Below are positions 36,819 to 45,040 of a stretch of DNA of 64,000 nucleotides, piece after piece. Both the position numbers and the translations under genes were made by a program. The notes under the pieces are model-generated. The model searched no databases, had not been told where the DNA came from, and saw only the letters and a list, made by a program, of their open reading frames with translations. Each line of letters begins with the position of its first letter. Within the stretch, counting starts at the first letter, position 1. The DNA lies in contig QZJE01000010.1 of assembly GCA_003599235.1 (NCBI GenBank), forward strand, positions 1 through 64,000, in the 5' to 3' direction. The DNA comes from Actinomycetota bacterium (GTDB taxonomy: Bacteria > Actinomycetota > Aquicultoria > SURF-47).

Positions 36819-37922
36819 TCATCTATCGACATCTCCAAGCACAATATCTATACTGCCGACTATAGCTATTAAGTCGGCAAGTTTATAATCCTTTACCAGT
36901 TCTTGTACAGCTCTTAAGTTGCAAAAAGAAGGTGTTCTAAGCTTTAGGCGGTAAGGTTTATCACTTCCATCACTTACTAAATAAACTCCCAGTTCTCCCT
37001 TAGATGACTCAATCCGGACATAACAATCGCCTTTATCAGGCCTTAAGGGAGATGGCACTTTATTGCATATCGGACCGGCGGGAATATCTTTTACTGCTTG
37101 ACGGATAATCTTAAAACTTTCTGTAACTTCAGCAATTCTTACATTATATATCGCTCTTAAGTCACCATCTTTTTCAGTTATTACATTGAAATCAAAGCGG
37201 TCATATATTGAATAGGGTTCGTCCCGGCGCAAGTCCCAATCAAAGCCGGTAGCTCTTAGAAGAGGGCCAGTTAGACCAAAGTTAATAGCTTGCTTGGTTG
37301 TTAACTTGGCAACTCCCTTAGTTCTAACATCGAAGATTTCGCTTTCTACTAAATTTCGAAAATCTACCAGATTTTTCTCTTGAATGTCTATATAATTAAG
37401 TACGTCTTGCAACCAACCCTCAGGGATATCGAGCTTAACGCCGCCAAAACGGTTGTAGTTGGGAAACATTCTCGATCCGCTGATTTTTTCTACCAGGTCA
37501 AGCAGTTTTTCACGATCTCTGACACTGTATAATAAAGGGGTAAACATTGCACCAAGGTCGTTTACAAGGCTACCGGCCCAAACCATATGACCGGTAATAC
37601 GGTGAAGCTCAGCCATAATCACTCTTATATACTCAGCTCTTTCTGCTACTTTTATTCCAGCCAGTTTTTCAACTGCCATGCAATAGACCAACTCATTTAA
37701 GTTAGGGCACAAATAGTCACAACGGTCTACAGCGGGTAAAGCTTGATGATAATAACGGTTTTCTGAAAGCTTCTCAATGGCCCGGTGCAAGTATCCTAAC
37801 TGTGGCTCAGCGTTTTTAACTATTTCCCCGTCTAGCTCGGCTTTTATATAAAGTACTCCGTGAGTACTAGGGTGCTGAGGGCCGATATTTAATTTAATAG
37901 TATCTGTTTTTGCACCTGGCAT
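36819..37922 (-). CDS. nuoD: NADH-quinone oxidoreductase subunit D
   Basis: 367-residue hydrogenase-like large subunit: GPQHPSTHGVLYIKAELDGE, GYLHRAIEKLSENR and DPYSIYDRF-type DEPYSIYDRF. C-terminal LADLIAIVGSIDIVLGDVDR. The quinone-site His (QHPSTHG) and Tyr-rich region are present. One-base overlap with nuoC. Confidence 0.96.
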   Translation of the reverse strand: MPGAKTDTIKLNIGPQHPSTHGVLYIKAELDGEIVKNAEPQLGYLHRAIEKLSENRYYHQALPAVDRCDYLCPNLNELVYCMAVEKLAGIKVAERAEYIRVIMAELHRITGHMVWAGSLVNDLGAMFTPLLYSVRDREKLLDLVEKISGSRMFPNYNRFGGVKLDIPEGWLQDVLNYIDIQEKNLVDFRNLVESEIFDVRTKGVAKLTTKQAINFGLTGPLLRATGFDWDLRRDEPYSIYDRFDFNVITEKDGDLRAIYNVRIAEVTESFKIIRQAVKDIPAGPICNKVPSPLRPDKGDCYVRIESSKGELGVYLVSDGSDKPYRLKLRTPSFCNLRAVQELVKDYKLADLIAIVGSIDIVLGDVDR

Positions 37923-38368
37923 TATTTAAGTATGTACTCCTCATCATTTTTACAGGCAAAATCTTTTCTTAAAGGGTGACCTGGAAAATCTTCAGCTAAA
38001 AGAATCCTTTTTAAATTAGGATGGCCTTTGAATTTGACTCCAAAGAGGTCGTAAACTTCTCGTTCTTGCCAATCGGCAGCTTTCCAAATAGAAGTTAGTG
38101 AATCGATAACCAGATCTTTGGTTAATACTCTGGTACGCAAGGTTAATGAGTGTTTGCGCTTATATGAATAGAATTGGTAAATAAGCTCTAAGTAATCCCC
38201 AAAATCTACAGCGGTAATAAAGCTTAAATGCTCAAAATGCAAGTTTTCTTTTTCGTGAAGTTCTTTGGCTACGGATTTTAGTTTTTCTTTAACTATGGTT
38301 ATATCAGCTGTCTCTTCAGTTATTTTTGGTACGCTTACGCTTTTTTTGCTGGCTTTAGTGGCTGCCAA
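37922..38368 (-). CDS. nuoC: NADH-quinone oxidoreductase subunit C
   Basis: 148 residues. Family signature at the C-terminus: [26 protein letters not shown], then [12 protein letters not shown]. The N-terminus is short and Lys-rich. It overlaps nuoB by 34 bases, so the two are translated in tight coupling. Confidence 0.95.
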   Translation of the reverse strand: MAATKASKKSVSVPKITEETADITIVKEKLKSVAKELHEKENLHFEHLSFITAVDFGDYLELIYQFYSYKRKHSLTLRTRVLTKDLVIDSLTSIWKAADWQEREVYDLFGVKFKGHPNLKRILLAEDFPGHPLRKDFACKNDEEYILK

Positions 38369-38847
38369 TTCATATACCTCATTGGTTCATTGTTGATTAT
38401 TTTTTGTCTTAACTTCAGCAAGCCGTCCCATAATCCCTCTGGTCTAGGGGGGCATCCTGGGACATATACTTCGACTGGCAATATCTTATCTACACCCTGG
38501 ACGACATTATAAGAGTCTTTAAACAATCCGCCGCTGCAAGAACAAGCACCCATGGCTATAACCCATTTTGGCTCAGGCATTTGTTGATAAAGTCTTCTGA
38601 TTACAGGGACCATCTTTCTAGTGATGGGGCCGCCAACTATCATTAAGTCGGCATGCCTAGGGGAAGCAAAAGGAACAAAGCCATATCTATCGAAATCCCA
38701 CCGGGGACCGCCGGCATGCATAAAGCCTTCAATAGCACAACAAGCTGGACTATAGGCAAAAACCCACATCGAACGGCCTCTTCCCTGATTTAATAGTTTG
38801 TCTAGTTTTGCAGTGGCTACGAAAGATTGGTTGTTATCTACACCCAT
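38335..38847 (-). CDS. nuoB: NADH-quinone oxidoreductase subunit B
   Basis: 170 residues carrying the terminal N2 cluster. Ligands: the adjacent Cys pair in SPACCAIE, Cys in MGACSCSGG and GCPPRPEG. The quinone docks between B and D. The cluster residues are all present, so electron transfer to quinone should work. Confidence 0.97.
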   Translation of the reverse strand: MGVDNNQSFVATAKLDKLLNQGRGRSMWVFAYSPACCAIEGFMHAGGPRWDFDRYGFVPFASPRHADLMIVGGPITRKMVPVIRRLYQQMPEPKWVIAMGACSCSGGLFKDSYNVVQGVDKILPVEVYVPGCPPRPEGLWDGLLKLRQKIINNEPMRYMNWQPLKPAKKA

Positions 38848-39218
38848 TTCAAAATTCCTTTACGCCAAGGATATACCAGTCCCAATCCTAGAACGACTAC
38901 GAAAATGCCCATTTCTATAAAGGCCGATATGCCCATGGTTTTAACTAATGTTTTATAAGCAACTGCTAAGGGGTATAGAAATACTGTCTCTACTTCAAAT
39001 ATGAGAAAAAGGAGAGCAAAGACGTAATATCTGACATTAAATTGTATCCAAGGCTGGCCAGTGATTACTTCACCGCACTCATAAGGTTCGTTCTTGACCT
39101 TACTTGGATGATGAGGGGCAACCAGACGAGATAAACCGAGGGCAACCGCAATAAATGCAATCCCTACGGCTATATAAGTATACATATAAACTAAGTCCGC
39201 ATAATGCCAGCTTTGCAT
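38838..39218 (-). CDS. nuoA: NADH-quinone oxidoreductase subunit A
   Basis: 126 residues, three helices; [21 protein letters not shown] and [17 protein letters not shown] are the family motifs, including the acidic residues of the E-channel. First gene of the operon, with TAGGAG before its ATG and a strong promoter upstream. Confidence 0.96.
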   Translation of the reverse strand: MQSWHYADLVYMYTYIAVGIAFIAVALGLSRLVAPHHPSKVKNEPYECGEVITGQPWIQFNVRYYVFALLFLIFEVETVFLYPLAVAYKTLVKTMGISAFIEMGIFVVVLGLGLVYPWRKGILKWV

Positions 39219-39253
39219 AGCGCTCCTAGGTTCAAGTTCAGAGAAGTTAGGCT

Positions 39254-39282
39254 ATTGTACGAAAGGCCAAAAACTATGTCAA
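39254..39282 (-). promoter_or_regulatory. Sigma-70-type promoter of the complex I operon
   Basis: On the minus strand TTGACA, 17 bases, then TACAAT, about 36 bases before the nuoA start. The boxes and spacing are near-consensus. Confidence 0.75.
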
Positions 39283-39503
39283 GGATATGCTTATTAACAA
39301 AAAATCTTACCATAAGCTTGCTTTGTTAGACAACTAATATTTTAGTAGTTACCAATTTATTGTTAAATATAGGCTTCTACCAGGTATATTATAGCAGCCC
39401 CTGTCAAAGAAAGCTATAAGCTGTAAGCCGTATGAAAACTTCTCCCTCCTTCAATATATACGTATTGGTTAATTAACGTATAATTCTAAATAAATGATTA
39501 ATA

Positions 39504-39599
39504 GCTCAGGGGTGGCGCACCGGTGGCTTTCGACCGCGCGCAATGTAGATGAGCACGGACGAAAGACTTCCGGTGCGCCAGGACCCCGAGGCCTAGGGG
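39504..39599 (+). ncRNA. Candidate structured RNA / riboswitch-like leader of dedA
   Basis: A GC-rich island in AT-rich flanks folds as nested stems: GGGGT/ACCCC (39509-39513, 39583-39587), a perfect 10-bp GGCGCACCGG/CCGGTGCGCC (39514-39523, 39570-39579), CTTTCG/CGAAAG and CCGCGC/GCACGG around loop GCAATGTAGATGA. CCCC at 39584-39587 could instead pair with GGGG at 39596-39599, the only ribosome-binding-like sequence before dedA. Mutually exclusive stems that hide or free it look like a switch. I recognise no known class. Confidence 0.5.
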
Positions 39600-39656
39600 C
39601 AACTAATCGACCAAATACTTAACTTCGTAACTCAATATGGATATATCTTCATCTTC

Positions 39657-40241
39657 TTGGCGCTTTTAGCTGAAAACACAGTATTTGTTGGCTTGGTGAT
39701 GCCGGGAGAAACTGTTTTGCTGGCTGGGGCGGTGGCTGCTTCCAGAGGATATTTAAATATATATCTAGTTTTTGCAGTAGGAACTATCGCTGCTATTTTA
39801 GGCAATGTTGGCGGTTATTTTATTGGTTATTACGGAGGCCGTCCATTGCTTGAGCAGATAAGCCACCGTTTTAAACGTTGGGAAAAAGCTATTGATAAAG
39901 CTGAATCCTACTTTGACAGCCACGGCACAAAAACAGTTTTTTTTGGCCGCTTTGCTGCCGGCATCAGAGTTTTTGTAGGGGCTTTAGCTGGTGCCTCCAG
40001 GATGAACTTCTTGGAATTTCTGCTCTATACGGTTATTTCTGTAATTCTTTGGACGCTTTCAATCAGCGTTTTAGGATATTTTTCTGGTAAAAATTGGCAA
40101 TTAATTGTTATAATCCTTAAAAGAGCCGGATGGTTCGTATTGCTAATATTTGCAATAGTGTTATTAGTTTATTTTTTTGTAAGGAGAAGAACAAAGCTTG
40201 CATCTAAGATACCAAATATTAGAAAAGATAAGAGGCAGTAA
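39657..40241 (+). CDS. DedA/SNARE-associated family membrane protein
   Basis: Motifs: GLVMPGETVLLAGAVAASRGYL, GNVGGYFIGYYGGRPLLEQI and FFGRFAAGIRVFVGALAGASRM. DedA proteins are lipid-handling transporters or flippases. Family homology (DQILNFVTQYGYIFIFLALLAENT) continues upstream of the TTG at 39657 to about 39609, in a frame with no ATG, GTG or TTG. The only ribosome-binding-like AGGGG (39595-39599) would serve an ATC at 39606. The true start is therefore unclear. The start of birA overlaps its 3' end by 44 bases. Confidence 0.85.
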   Translation: MALLAENTVFVGLVMPGETVLLAGAVAASRGYLNIYLVFAVGTIAAILGNVGGYFIGYYGGRPLLEQISHRFKRWEKAIDKAESYFDSHGTKTVFFGRFAAGIRVFVGALAGASRMNFLEFLLYTVISVILWTLSISVLGYFSGKNWQLIVIILKRAGWFVLLIFAIVLLVYFFVRRRTKLASKIPNIRKDKRQ

Positions 40242-41166
40242 AAAAGCAGTATCCGGTCAAGCTCTATCAAATGAACTCAATATTACCCGTACTGCCATCT
40301 GGAAACATATAAAGCAATTAAGAAAAGAAGGCTACAATATTACTGCCAAACCCAGAGTGGGATACCGGCTAAAGAAAATCCCTGATTTGCTTCTTTCCCA
40401 AGAAATCAAACGCAACCTGGACACGGATTTTATCGGTATAAATATAATCAACTATCCGAAAATTAGTTCAACGATTAGTGTAGCTAAAAGAATGGCCAAG
40501 AAAGGCTTTCCTGATGGAACTGTTATTGTGGCAGAGCAGCAGACATTTGGTAAAGGCCGCCTGGGGCGCAAGTGGGAATCCCCCAAAGGTGGTATTTGGG
40601 CTTCGGTGATACTTAGACCAAAAATGTCTCCAAGCGAGATTGTTAAGCTTAATATGGTTGTTTCTCTAGCTATTGTTAAGGCAATTAAAGATGTAACCGG
40701 TATTCAAACAGAGATTAAGTGGCCTAACGATGTGCTGTATCAAGGAAGTAAAGTCGCCGGTGTTCTAACTGAGGTAGACACTGAAATAGACTCGGTTAAT
40801 TATGCAATCGTCAGTTTTGGAATCAATGTTAATAATAAGCTGGATAAGTTGTCTGCTAATGTTCAAGAAACAGCAACATCAATACAGGAAATTAAGGGAA
40901 AAAAAGTTAAACGGCTCGCTTTGTTTTCAGCTATTCTAAGCTATCTGGAAAAATTATTCATTGAGTGTCAAAACAGCGGATGTGGTGAAATATTAAGAGA
41001 GTGGAAACAGGTTTGCCTAACAATCGGCCAGGAACTTACAATAAAAACTGTTGAAAAACAATATCAGGGCAAGGCTATTGATATTGATGATTTGGGCCGG
41101 CTGGTACTTGATACTGACGATGGTCAAACAGTAGCCCTACTTTCCGGTGACATAGTTAGCTCTTAA
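40198..41166 (+). CDS. birA: Biotin-protein ligase and biotin-operon repressor
   Basis: An N-terminal helix-turn-helix (VSGQALSNELNITRTAIWKHI), then the ligase domain with the biotinyl-AMP loop in GKGRLGRKWESPKGGIWAS and IKWPNDVLYQGSKVAG, and a C-terminal SH3-like part. It attaches biotin to carboxylases and, as a dimer with biotinyl-AMP, represses biotin genes. Start TTG with AAGGAGA upstream. A matching operator lies at 41201-41235 before bioY. Confidence 0.94.
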   Translation: MHLRYQILEKIRGSKKAVSGQALSNELNITRTAIWKHIKQLRKEGYNITAKPRVGYRLKKIPDLLLSQEIKRNLDTDFIGINIINYPKISSTISVAKRMAKKGFPDGTVIVAEQQTFGKGRLGRKWESPKGGIWASVILRPKMSPSEIVKLNMVVSLAIVKAIKDVTGIQTEIKWPNDVLYQGSKVAGVLTEVDTEIDSVNYAIVSFGINVNNKLDKLSANVQETATSIQEIKGKKVKRLALFSAILSYLEKLFIECQNSGCGEILREWKQVCLTIGQELTIKTVEKQYQGKAIDIDDLGRLVLDTDDGQTVALLSGDIVSS

Positions 41167-41197
41167 CGAATTACTTTTATCTTTCACTCCCTTATGA

Positions 41198-41203
41198 TAT
41201 AAT
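41198..41203 (+). promoter_or_regulatory. -10 box of the bioY promoter
   Basis: TATAAT directly abuts the left half of the biotin operator, so BirA binding would cover the start of transcription. No strong -35 box is visible; TTTATC at 41176-41181 is a weak candidate at 16-base spacing. Confidence 0.5.
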
Positions 41204-41235
41204 GTTAACCATTAATAATTACTAGGTTGACAATT
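41201..41235. promoter_or_regulatory. BirA operator upstream of bioY
   Basis: AATGTTAACC, 14 bases, then GGTTGACAATT. The halves are inverse, with one internal mismatch (TTAACC versus TCAACC), and fit the known BirA operator form TTGTTAACC-N(14-16)-GGTTAACAA. It overlaps the promoter and lies between birA and the biotin transporter gene. Confidence 0.75.
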
Positions 41236-41247
41236 AATGGAGGAAGA

Positions 41248-41787
41248 ATGAAACCCAGAGACATTGCTCTTATTGCTTTATTTACTGCTTTAACTGCGGT
41301 TGGTGCCTTTATTAAAATTCCTTTACCTTTTACTCCTGTGCCTATCACACTACAAGTTTTATTTGCTATCTTGGCCGGTCTTATGCTTAATAAATATCAC
41401 GCTTTTTTAAGCCAGCTGGCTTATGTTTTACTGGGCATAATAGGACTGCCGGTTTTTGCCGGCGGAAAGTCTGGGCTCGCTACTATTTTGGGGCCAACAG
41501 GAGGTTTTCTAGTTGGATTTATGGTAGCGGCTTTTGTAGTGGGCTGGTTAAGAGAGCTAGAATATAAATGGACAGTAGTGCAAATGGTTGTCTACGGACT
41601 AGCTGGTATTGCTGTTATATATGTATTTGGAATTATGCAGCTAAAAATCTTTATGGGGATAAGCATTTACAAAGCTTTTCTTTTAGGTGGTGCTCCTTTT
41701 ATTTTGCTAGATATCTTCAAAGCGTTTGCTGCTGCTATTGTTGCTTTTGCTGTGTCGCAGACCGGAGTATTAGAGCTTGAAAGCTAG
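41248..41787 (+). CDS. bioY: Biotin transporter substrate-binding subunit BioY
   Basis: About 180 residues, six helices; PFTPVPITLQVLFAILAGLML, GLPVFAGGKSGLATILGPTGG are the family signature. It is the S-component of an ECF transporter. ATG 41248 with GGAGGA upstream is better than the track's TTG at 41227, which lies inside the operator. No biotin synthesis genes are seen here, so uptake may be the source. Confidence 0.94.
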   Translation: MKPRDIALIALFTALTAVGAFIKIPLPFTPVPITLQVLFAILAGLMLNKYHAFLSQLAYVLLGIIGLPVFAGGKSGLATILGPTGGFLVGFMVAAFVVGWLRELEYKWTVVQMVVYGLAGIAVIYVFGIMQLKIFMGISIYKAFLLGGAPFILLDIFKAFAAAIVAFAVSQTGVLELES

Positions 41788-41807
41788 GAATCTGTTATAA
41801 TTTCCAC

Positions 41808-42623
41808 ATGTTATTAGCAGTTGATATAGGCAATACCCAGACAGTCAGCGGTCTATTTAATCTAAACAAGGGTTCTGATTTTCCCAATGAATTGCCGCTA
41901 AACAGTTTTAGAGTATCCACTGACAAGCAAGCAACTGCCGAGCAGTTAGCTGTTGTATTATCAGGATTGCTGAAGCTGTCATCTTATAACGATCCTATCA
42001 AGACTATTATTATCAGTTCAGTGGTGCCTCGATTAACCGGCTCTTATCAAAAGCTGGCCGATGATTTTTTTAATTCTGAGCTAGTGATAGTTAATCATAG
42101 TTTGAAGACAGGGATTGATATAGCTTATCCCAATCCTTGTGAACTTGGCTCTGACCGAATAGCAAACGGAGTAGCTGCTAAAATTATTTACGGATATCCT
42201 GCTATTGTAGTAGATTTTGGTACGGCTACTACCTTTGATGTTATTAATGATAAAGGACAGTATCTGGGAGGAGTAATTGCTCCGGGAGTAGAGACTTCCA
42301 TTAATGCTCTTATATCAAATGCTTCAAAATTATCTCAATTTGAGCTTTCTAAGCCAGAAAAAGTAATTGGCGTAACCACTACAAAGAGTTTAAACTCAGG
42401 AGTTATTCATGGTTTTTCCGGCCAGGTAGATAGAATAAATAAAATGATAAGCCAAGAGATTAATCAAAAAACTATAGTAATAGCTACCGGTGGCCTAGCC
42501 GAACTAATGGCTCCTTGTTGCGCAACCATCGACAAAGTTGACGAATTCTTAACTCTTAAAGGATTAAACATAATATATAAAGGCCTGCCTGATAAGCAGG
42601 CAGGGATAAGGGATAAGGGATAA
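41808..42623 (+). CDS. coaX: Type III pantothenate kinase
   Basis: First step from pantothenate to CoA. DIGNTQTVSGLF (phosphate 1), GSDRIANGVAA, VDFGTATTFDVI (phosphate 2), GGVIAPGVETSINAL. It uses the product of panB-panC-panD. The C-terminus (KGLPDKQAGIRDKG) is not native family sequence: it comes from a hairpin and GGGATAA tandem repeats. Confidence 0.94.
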   Translation: MLLAVDIGNTQTVSGLFNLNKGSDFPNELPLNSFRVSTDKQATAEQLAVVLSGLLKLSSYNDPIKTIIISSVVPRLTGSYQKLADDFFNSELVIVNHSLKTGIDIAYPNPCELGSDRIANGVAAKIIYGYPAIVVDFGTATTFDVINDKGQYLGGVIAPGVETSINALISNASKLSQFELSKPEKVIGVTTTKSLNSGVIHGFSGQVDRINKMISQEINQKTIVIATGGLAELMAPCCATIDKVDEFLTLKGLNIIYKGLPDKQAGIRDKG

Positions 42624-42630
42624 GGGATGA
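42583..42630. repeat. Hairpin plus GGGATAA tandem repeat at the coaX end
   Basis: GCCTGC-CTGATAA-GCAGGC is followed by three GGGATAA copies and one GGGATGA. The third copy gives the coaX stop (42621-42623) and the fourth gives the start codon of the next gene (42627). Confidence 0.7.
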
Positions 42631-43547
42631 GTATTGAGGGAGTTAAAGAGGTAGTCAGTGTGTCGATTGGTTCTTCTAAAAGAAATCATGAGGTAAAAGT
42701 TAATTTATTAGGCCAGGATTTCGCAATAAAGCGTGTAGGGACCAATGGCGATTTTAAAAAAGCCGTCGAAATGATTAAAGAACTTGATGGAAAAGTAAGT
42801 GCTTTCGGGGCTGGCGGAATAGACCTTTATTTTGTAGCCGACGGCAAAAAATATGCTATTAGAGACGCTAAGAAGCTAAAAAAAGCAGCTGTTAAGACTC
42901 CTTTAGTTGATGGAAGCGGCTTAAAAGACACTCTAGAGCGCGAAACTGTTCACTATATTCAAGACCAAGGAATAGTTTTAAAAGATAAAAAAGTCTTAAT
43001 GGTAAGCGCTGTTGACCGTTTTGGGATGGCTGAGGCTTTAGTTATGGCTGGTTGTCATGTTCTATTCGGGGATTTGATTTTTGGTTTAGGAATACCTATC
43101 CCTATCAGGAAGTTTTCAACTTTTAAGATTATGGCAAAGATATTACTGCCTATAGTTGTTCGCTTACCCTTTAAGGTCTTGTATCCGACCGGATCCGGCC
43201 AGGAGAAAGAATCAACTGGAAAGTATGCGAAGTATTACCGGGAATCAGATATTTTGGCAGGAGATTTTCATTTTATTAAACTCCATGCTCCTCTAGACTT
43301 AAGAGGAAAAATTGTGCTGACCAATACAACAACTAAAGAAGATGTAGAAGAGCTTAAAAAAAGAGGAGTATCTTATTTAATAACTACAACTCCGGTTTTT
43401 GATGGTCGGTCTTTTGGAACAAACGTCATGGAAGCTACTTTAGTAAGTATCTTAAATAAAAATGTTGATAATATTACCAGCCAGGATTATCTTAAATGCC
43501 TAAAAGAGCTGGATTTCAAACCAAGAGTGGAGAAGTTAAATGGTTAA
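42627..43547 (+). CDS. Quinate 5-dehydrogenase-like conserved protein
   Basis: 306 residues. Distinct parts: VVSVSIGSSKRNHEVKV, AFGAGGIDLYFVADGKKYAIRDA, a central hydrophobic GDLIFGLGIPIPIRK, and a C-terminal TTTPVFDGRSFGTNVMEA. Relatives are labelled quinate 5-dehydrogenase in databases as I recall, without biochemical proof. It overlaps the next gene by 8 bases, and the two always look like a pair here. Could be a lipid or aldehyde handling protein. Confidence 0.6.
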   Translation: MSIEGVKEVVSVSIGSSKRNHEVKVNLLGQDFAIKRVGTNGDFKKAVEMIKELDGKVSAFGAGGIDLYFVADGKKYAIRDAKKLKKAAVKTPLVDGSGLKDTLERETVHYIQDQGIVLKDKKVLMVSAVDRFGMAEALVMAGCHVLFGDLIFGLGIPIPIRKFSTFKIMAKILLPIVVRLPFKVLYPTGSGQEKESTGKYAKYYRESDILAGDFHFIKLHAPLDLRGKIVLTNTTTKEDVEELKKRGVSYLITTTPVFDGRSFGTNVMEATLVSILNKNVDNITSQDYLKCLKELDFKPRVEKLNG

Positions 43548-44676
43548 AAAAACGACAAAGGTGAAGAGAAAAGCTAAAAAATATGCCGATTCCAACACCT
43601 TTGCTTTCTTAATTCATCCTTTGGATATTGAGGATGTAACCAAAAAATACAAGATTGCCAGCAAAGTATCACCCAAGGTAGTAGCCTCAGTTTTAAAGAG
43701 GAGAAGGCCGTTTGTAATGGCCGAGATTAAAGGCATAACTTCATTAACAGGGCAGCCGGCTATCGGCTGGTTTATAGTTGTCCCTCTTTTGCCCTGGCAA
43801 TTCATTGAGCTTGAAGAAGACTATGTGGTAGATAAAATAGCCAAGGCTTGCAAGGTAGCTAAGAAGCAAGGAGCTAAGATTGTAGGTCTCGGGGCCTTTA
43901 CTGCCATTGTGGGAAATGGTGGCCGGCAAGTGGCTAATAAGGTAGATATCCCCATAACAACCGGTAACACCTATACAACGACCACTGCTATCCAAGCGAC
44001 GAAAAAAGCAGCTCAGATGATGGATATCGATCTTAGACAAGCTACCATTGCCGTTGTTGGGGCAACTGGATCTATCGGCAAAGCAGCTGCTACTGTTTTA
44101 GCTCCTGATGCAGGCGAGGTCTACCTGCTAGGGCGCTATCTTGAAAGTTTGGAAGAAACGGCAGAAGATATTTTAAGACAAAATCATGCTACAAATATCA
44201 AAATTTCTACCGAGGTAAGTAAAACATTACGAAAGGCAGATGTAGTAATTTCAGTTACCGGCTCGGTTGACAGTATCATTTATCCCGATGATCTTAAATC
44301 AGGCGCTGTTATCTGCGATGTTGCCAGGCCGCGCGATGTTTCTGATTTAGTTGCTCAAGTTCGGGATGATGTATTGGTTATAGACGGCGGCATTGTAGAG
44401 GTTCCAGGTGACGTTGAGTTCGGAGTAGACTTTGGTCCTCCGCCAAAGATGGCTGAAGGCTGTATTGCTGAAACTATTATTTTGGCTTTAGAAAACAAGT
44501 ATGAAAATTATACGCTTGGCAAAAACATAACTCCTGCGATGGTTAAAGAAATGGCTGATTTGGCTGATAAGCACGGATTTAAGATAGCCGGACTTAGAAG
44601 ACAAGAAAAGATGGTAACAGAGTTGCAAATCAGTGAGATTAAAAAAAGAGTAAAGAAAAAGGCCGAGAGCGTTTAG
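43540..44676 (+). CDS. Acyl-ACP reductase-like / shikimate-dehydrogenase-like NAD(P) enzyme
   Basis: A Lys-rich start, then FAFLIHPLDIEDV, GLGAFTAIVGNGG (like the GLGGFTS motif of cyanobacterial acyl-ACP reductase), a Rossmann motif AVVGATGSIGKAAATVLAP and GGIVEVPGDVEFGVDFG. This is the COG5322-type family that includes fatty-aldehyde-forming acyl-ACP reductase. The substrate is not proven. It is coupled to the preceding gene. Confidence 0.65.
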   Translation: MVKKTTKVKRKAKKYADSNTFAFLIHPLDIEDVTKKYKIASKVSPKVVASVLKRRRPFVMAEIKGITSLTGQPAIGWFIVVPLLPWQFIELEEDYVVDKIAKACKVAKKQGAKIVGLGAFTAIVGNGGRQVANKVDIPITTGNTYTTTTAIQATKKAAQMMDIDLRQATIAVVGATGSIGKAAATVLAPDAGEVYLLGRYLESLEETAEDILRQNHATNIKISTEVSKTLRKADVVISVTGSVDSIIYPDDLKSGAVICDVARPRDVSDLVAQVRDDVLVIDGGIVEVPGDVEFGVDFGPPPKMAEGCIAETIILALENKYENYTLGKNITPAMVKEMADLADKHGFKIAGLRRQEKMVTELQISEIKKRVKKKAESV

Positions 44677-44737
44677 CCGGTTCTTTGCTGCGAATACCGA
44701 GTTCTTCTCGGCGGAGTGGCTTGACTGGCTCGGCCTT
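44659..44737 (+). terminator. Terminator after the dehydrogenase pair
   Basis: AAGGCCGAG and CTCGGCCTT form a perfect 9-bp outer stem around a smaller CCGAG/CTCGG hairpin, followed by AATCTTTTATC. The outer stem starts inside the coding end. Confidence 0.5.
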
Positions 44738-44792
44738 AATCTTTTATCTAATATAATTATCGGCATGATTGGTAGGCGACTTAACAAAAATA

Positions 44793-45038
44793 ATGAAAAA
44801 AAATAATCGAGCAATTGCTAAAGGAATAACTTCTCAGAAATTAGAGCTGGCTGTTAACAAATTAGTCGGAGTAGAAAAAGCCTCAGTTCAACTAGATGGC
44901 TGCATAAAAGAAATTCATTTACTGATAGAAGATGGCACTAAACCGGAGTCGATAGTTAAGAAGATAAGGACTCTTTTATTTGTTGAGTTTAATATCAAAC
45001 TCGATGAGCGCACTTTAATCCTGGTTGCAAAAAGATAA
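44793..45038 (+). CDS. Small conserved protein of unknown function
   Basis: 81 residues from ATG 44793 (the track's TTG at 44769 is less likely). It has one beta-alpha domain: VEKASVQLDGCIKEIHLLIE, then ESIVKKIRTLLFVEFNIKLDERTLILVA. This resembles small ligand- or ACT-like domains seen in actinobacterial proteins, by memory only. It is followed at 3 bases by a methyltransferase-like gene. Confidence 0.5.
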   Translation: MKKNNRAIAKGITSQKLELAVNKLVGVEKASVQLDGCIKEIHLLIEDGTKPESIVKKIRTLLFVEFNIKLDERTLILVAKR

Positions 45039-45040
45039 CT

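Noticed and set aside
39533-39566. Possible hammerhead ribozyme (GATGAG..CGAAAG)
   Set aside because: The core lacks the CUGANGA residues C3 and U4, and the stems do not form the three-way junction.
44769-44792. TTG start of the 89-aa ORF
   Set aside because: ATG at 44793 is a better start; the extra eight residues have no support.
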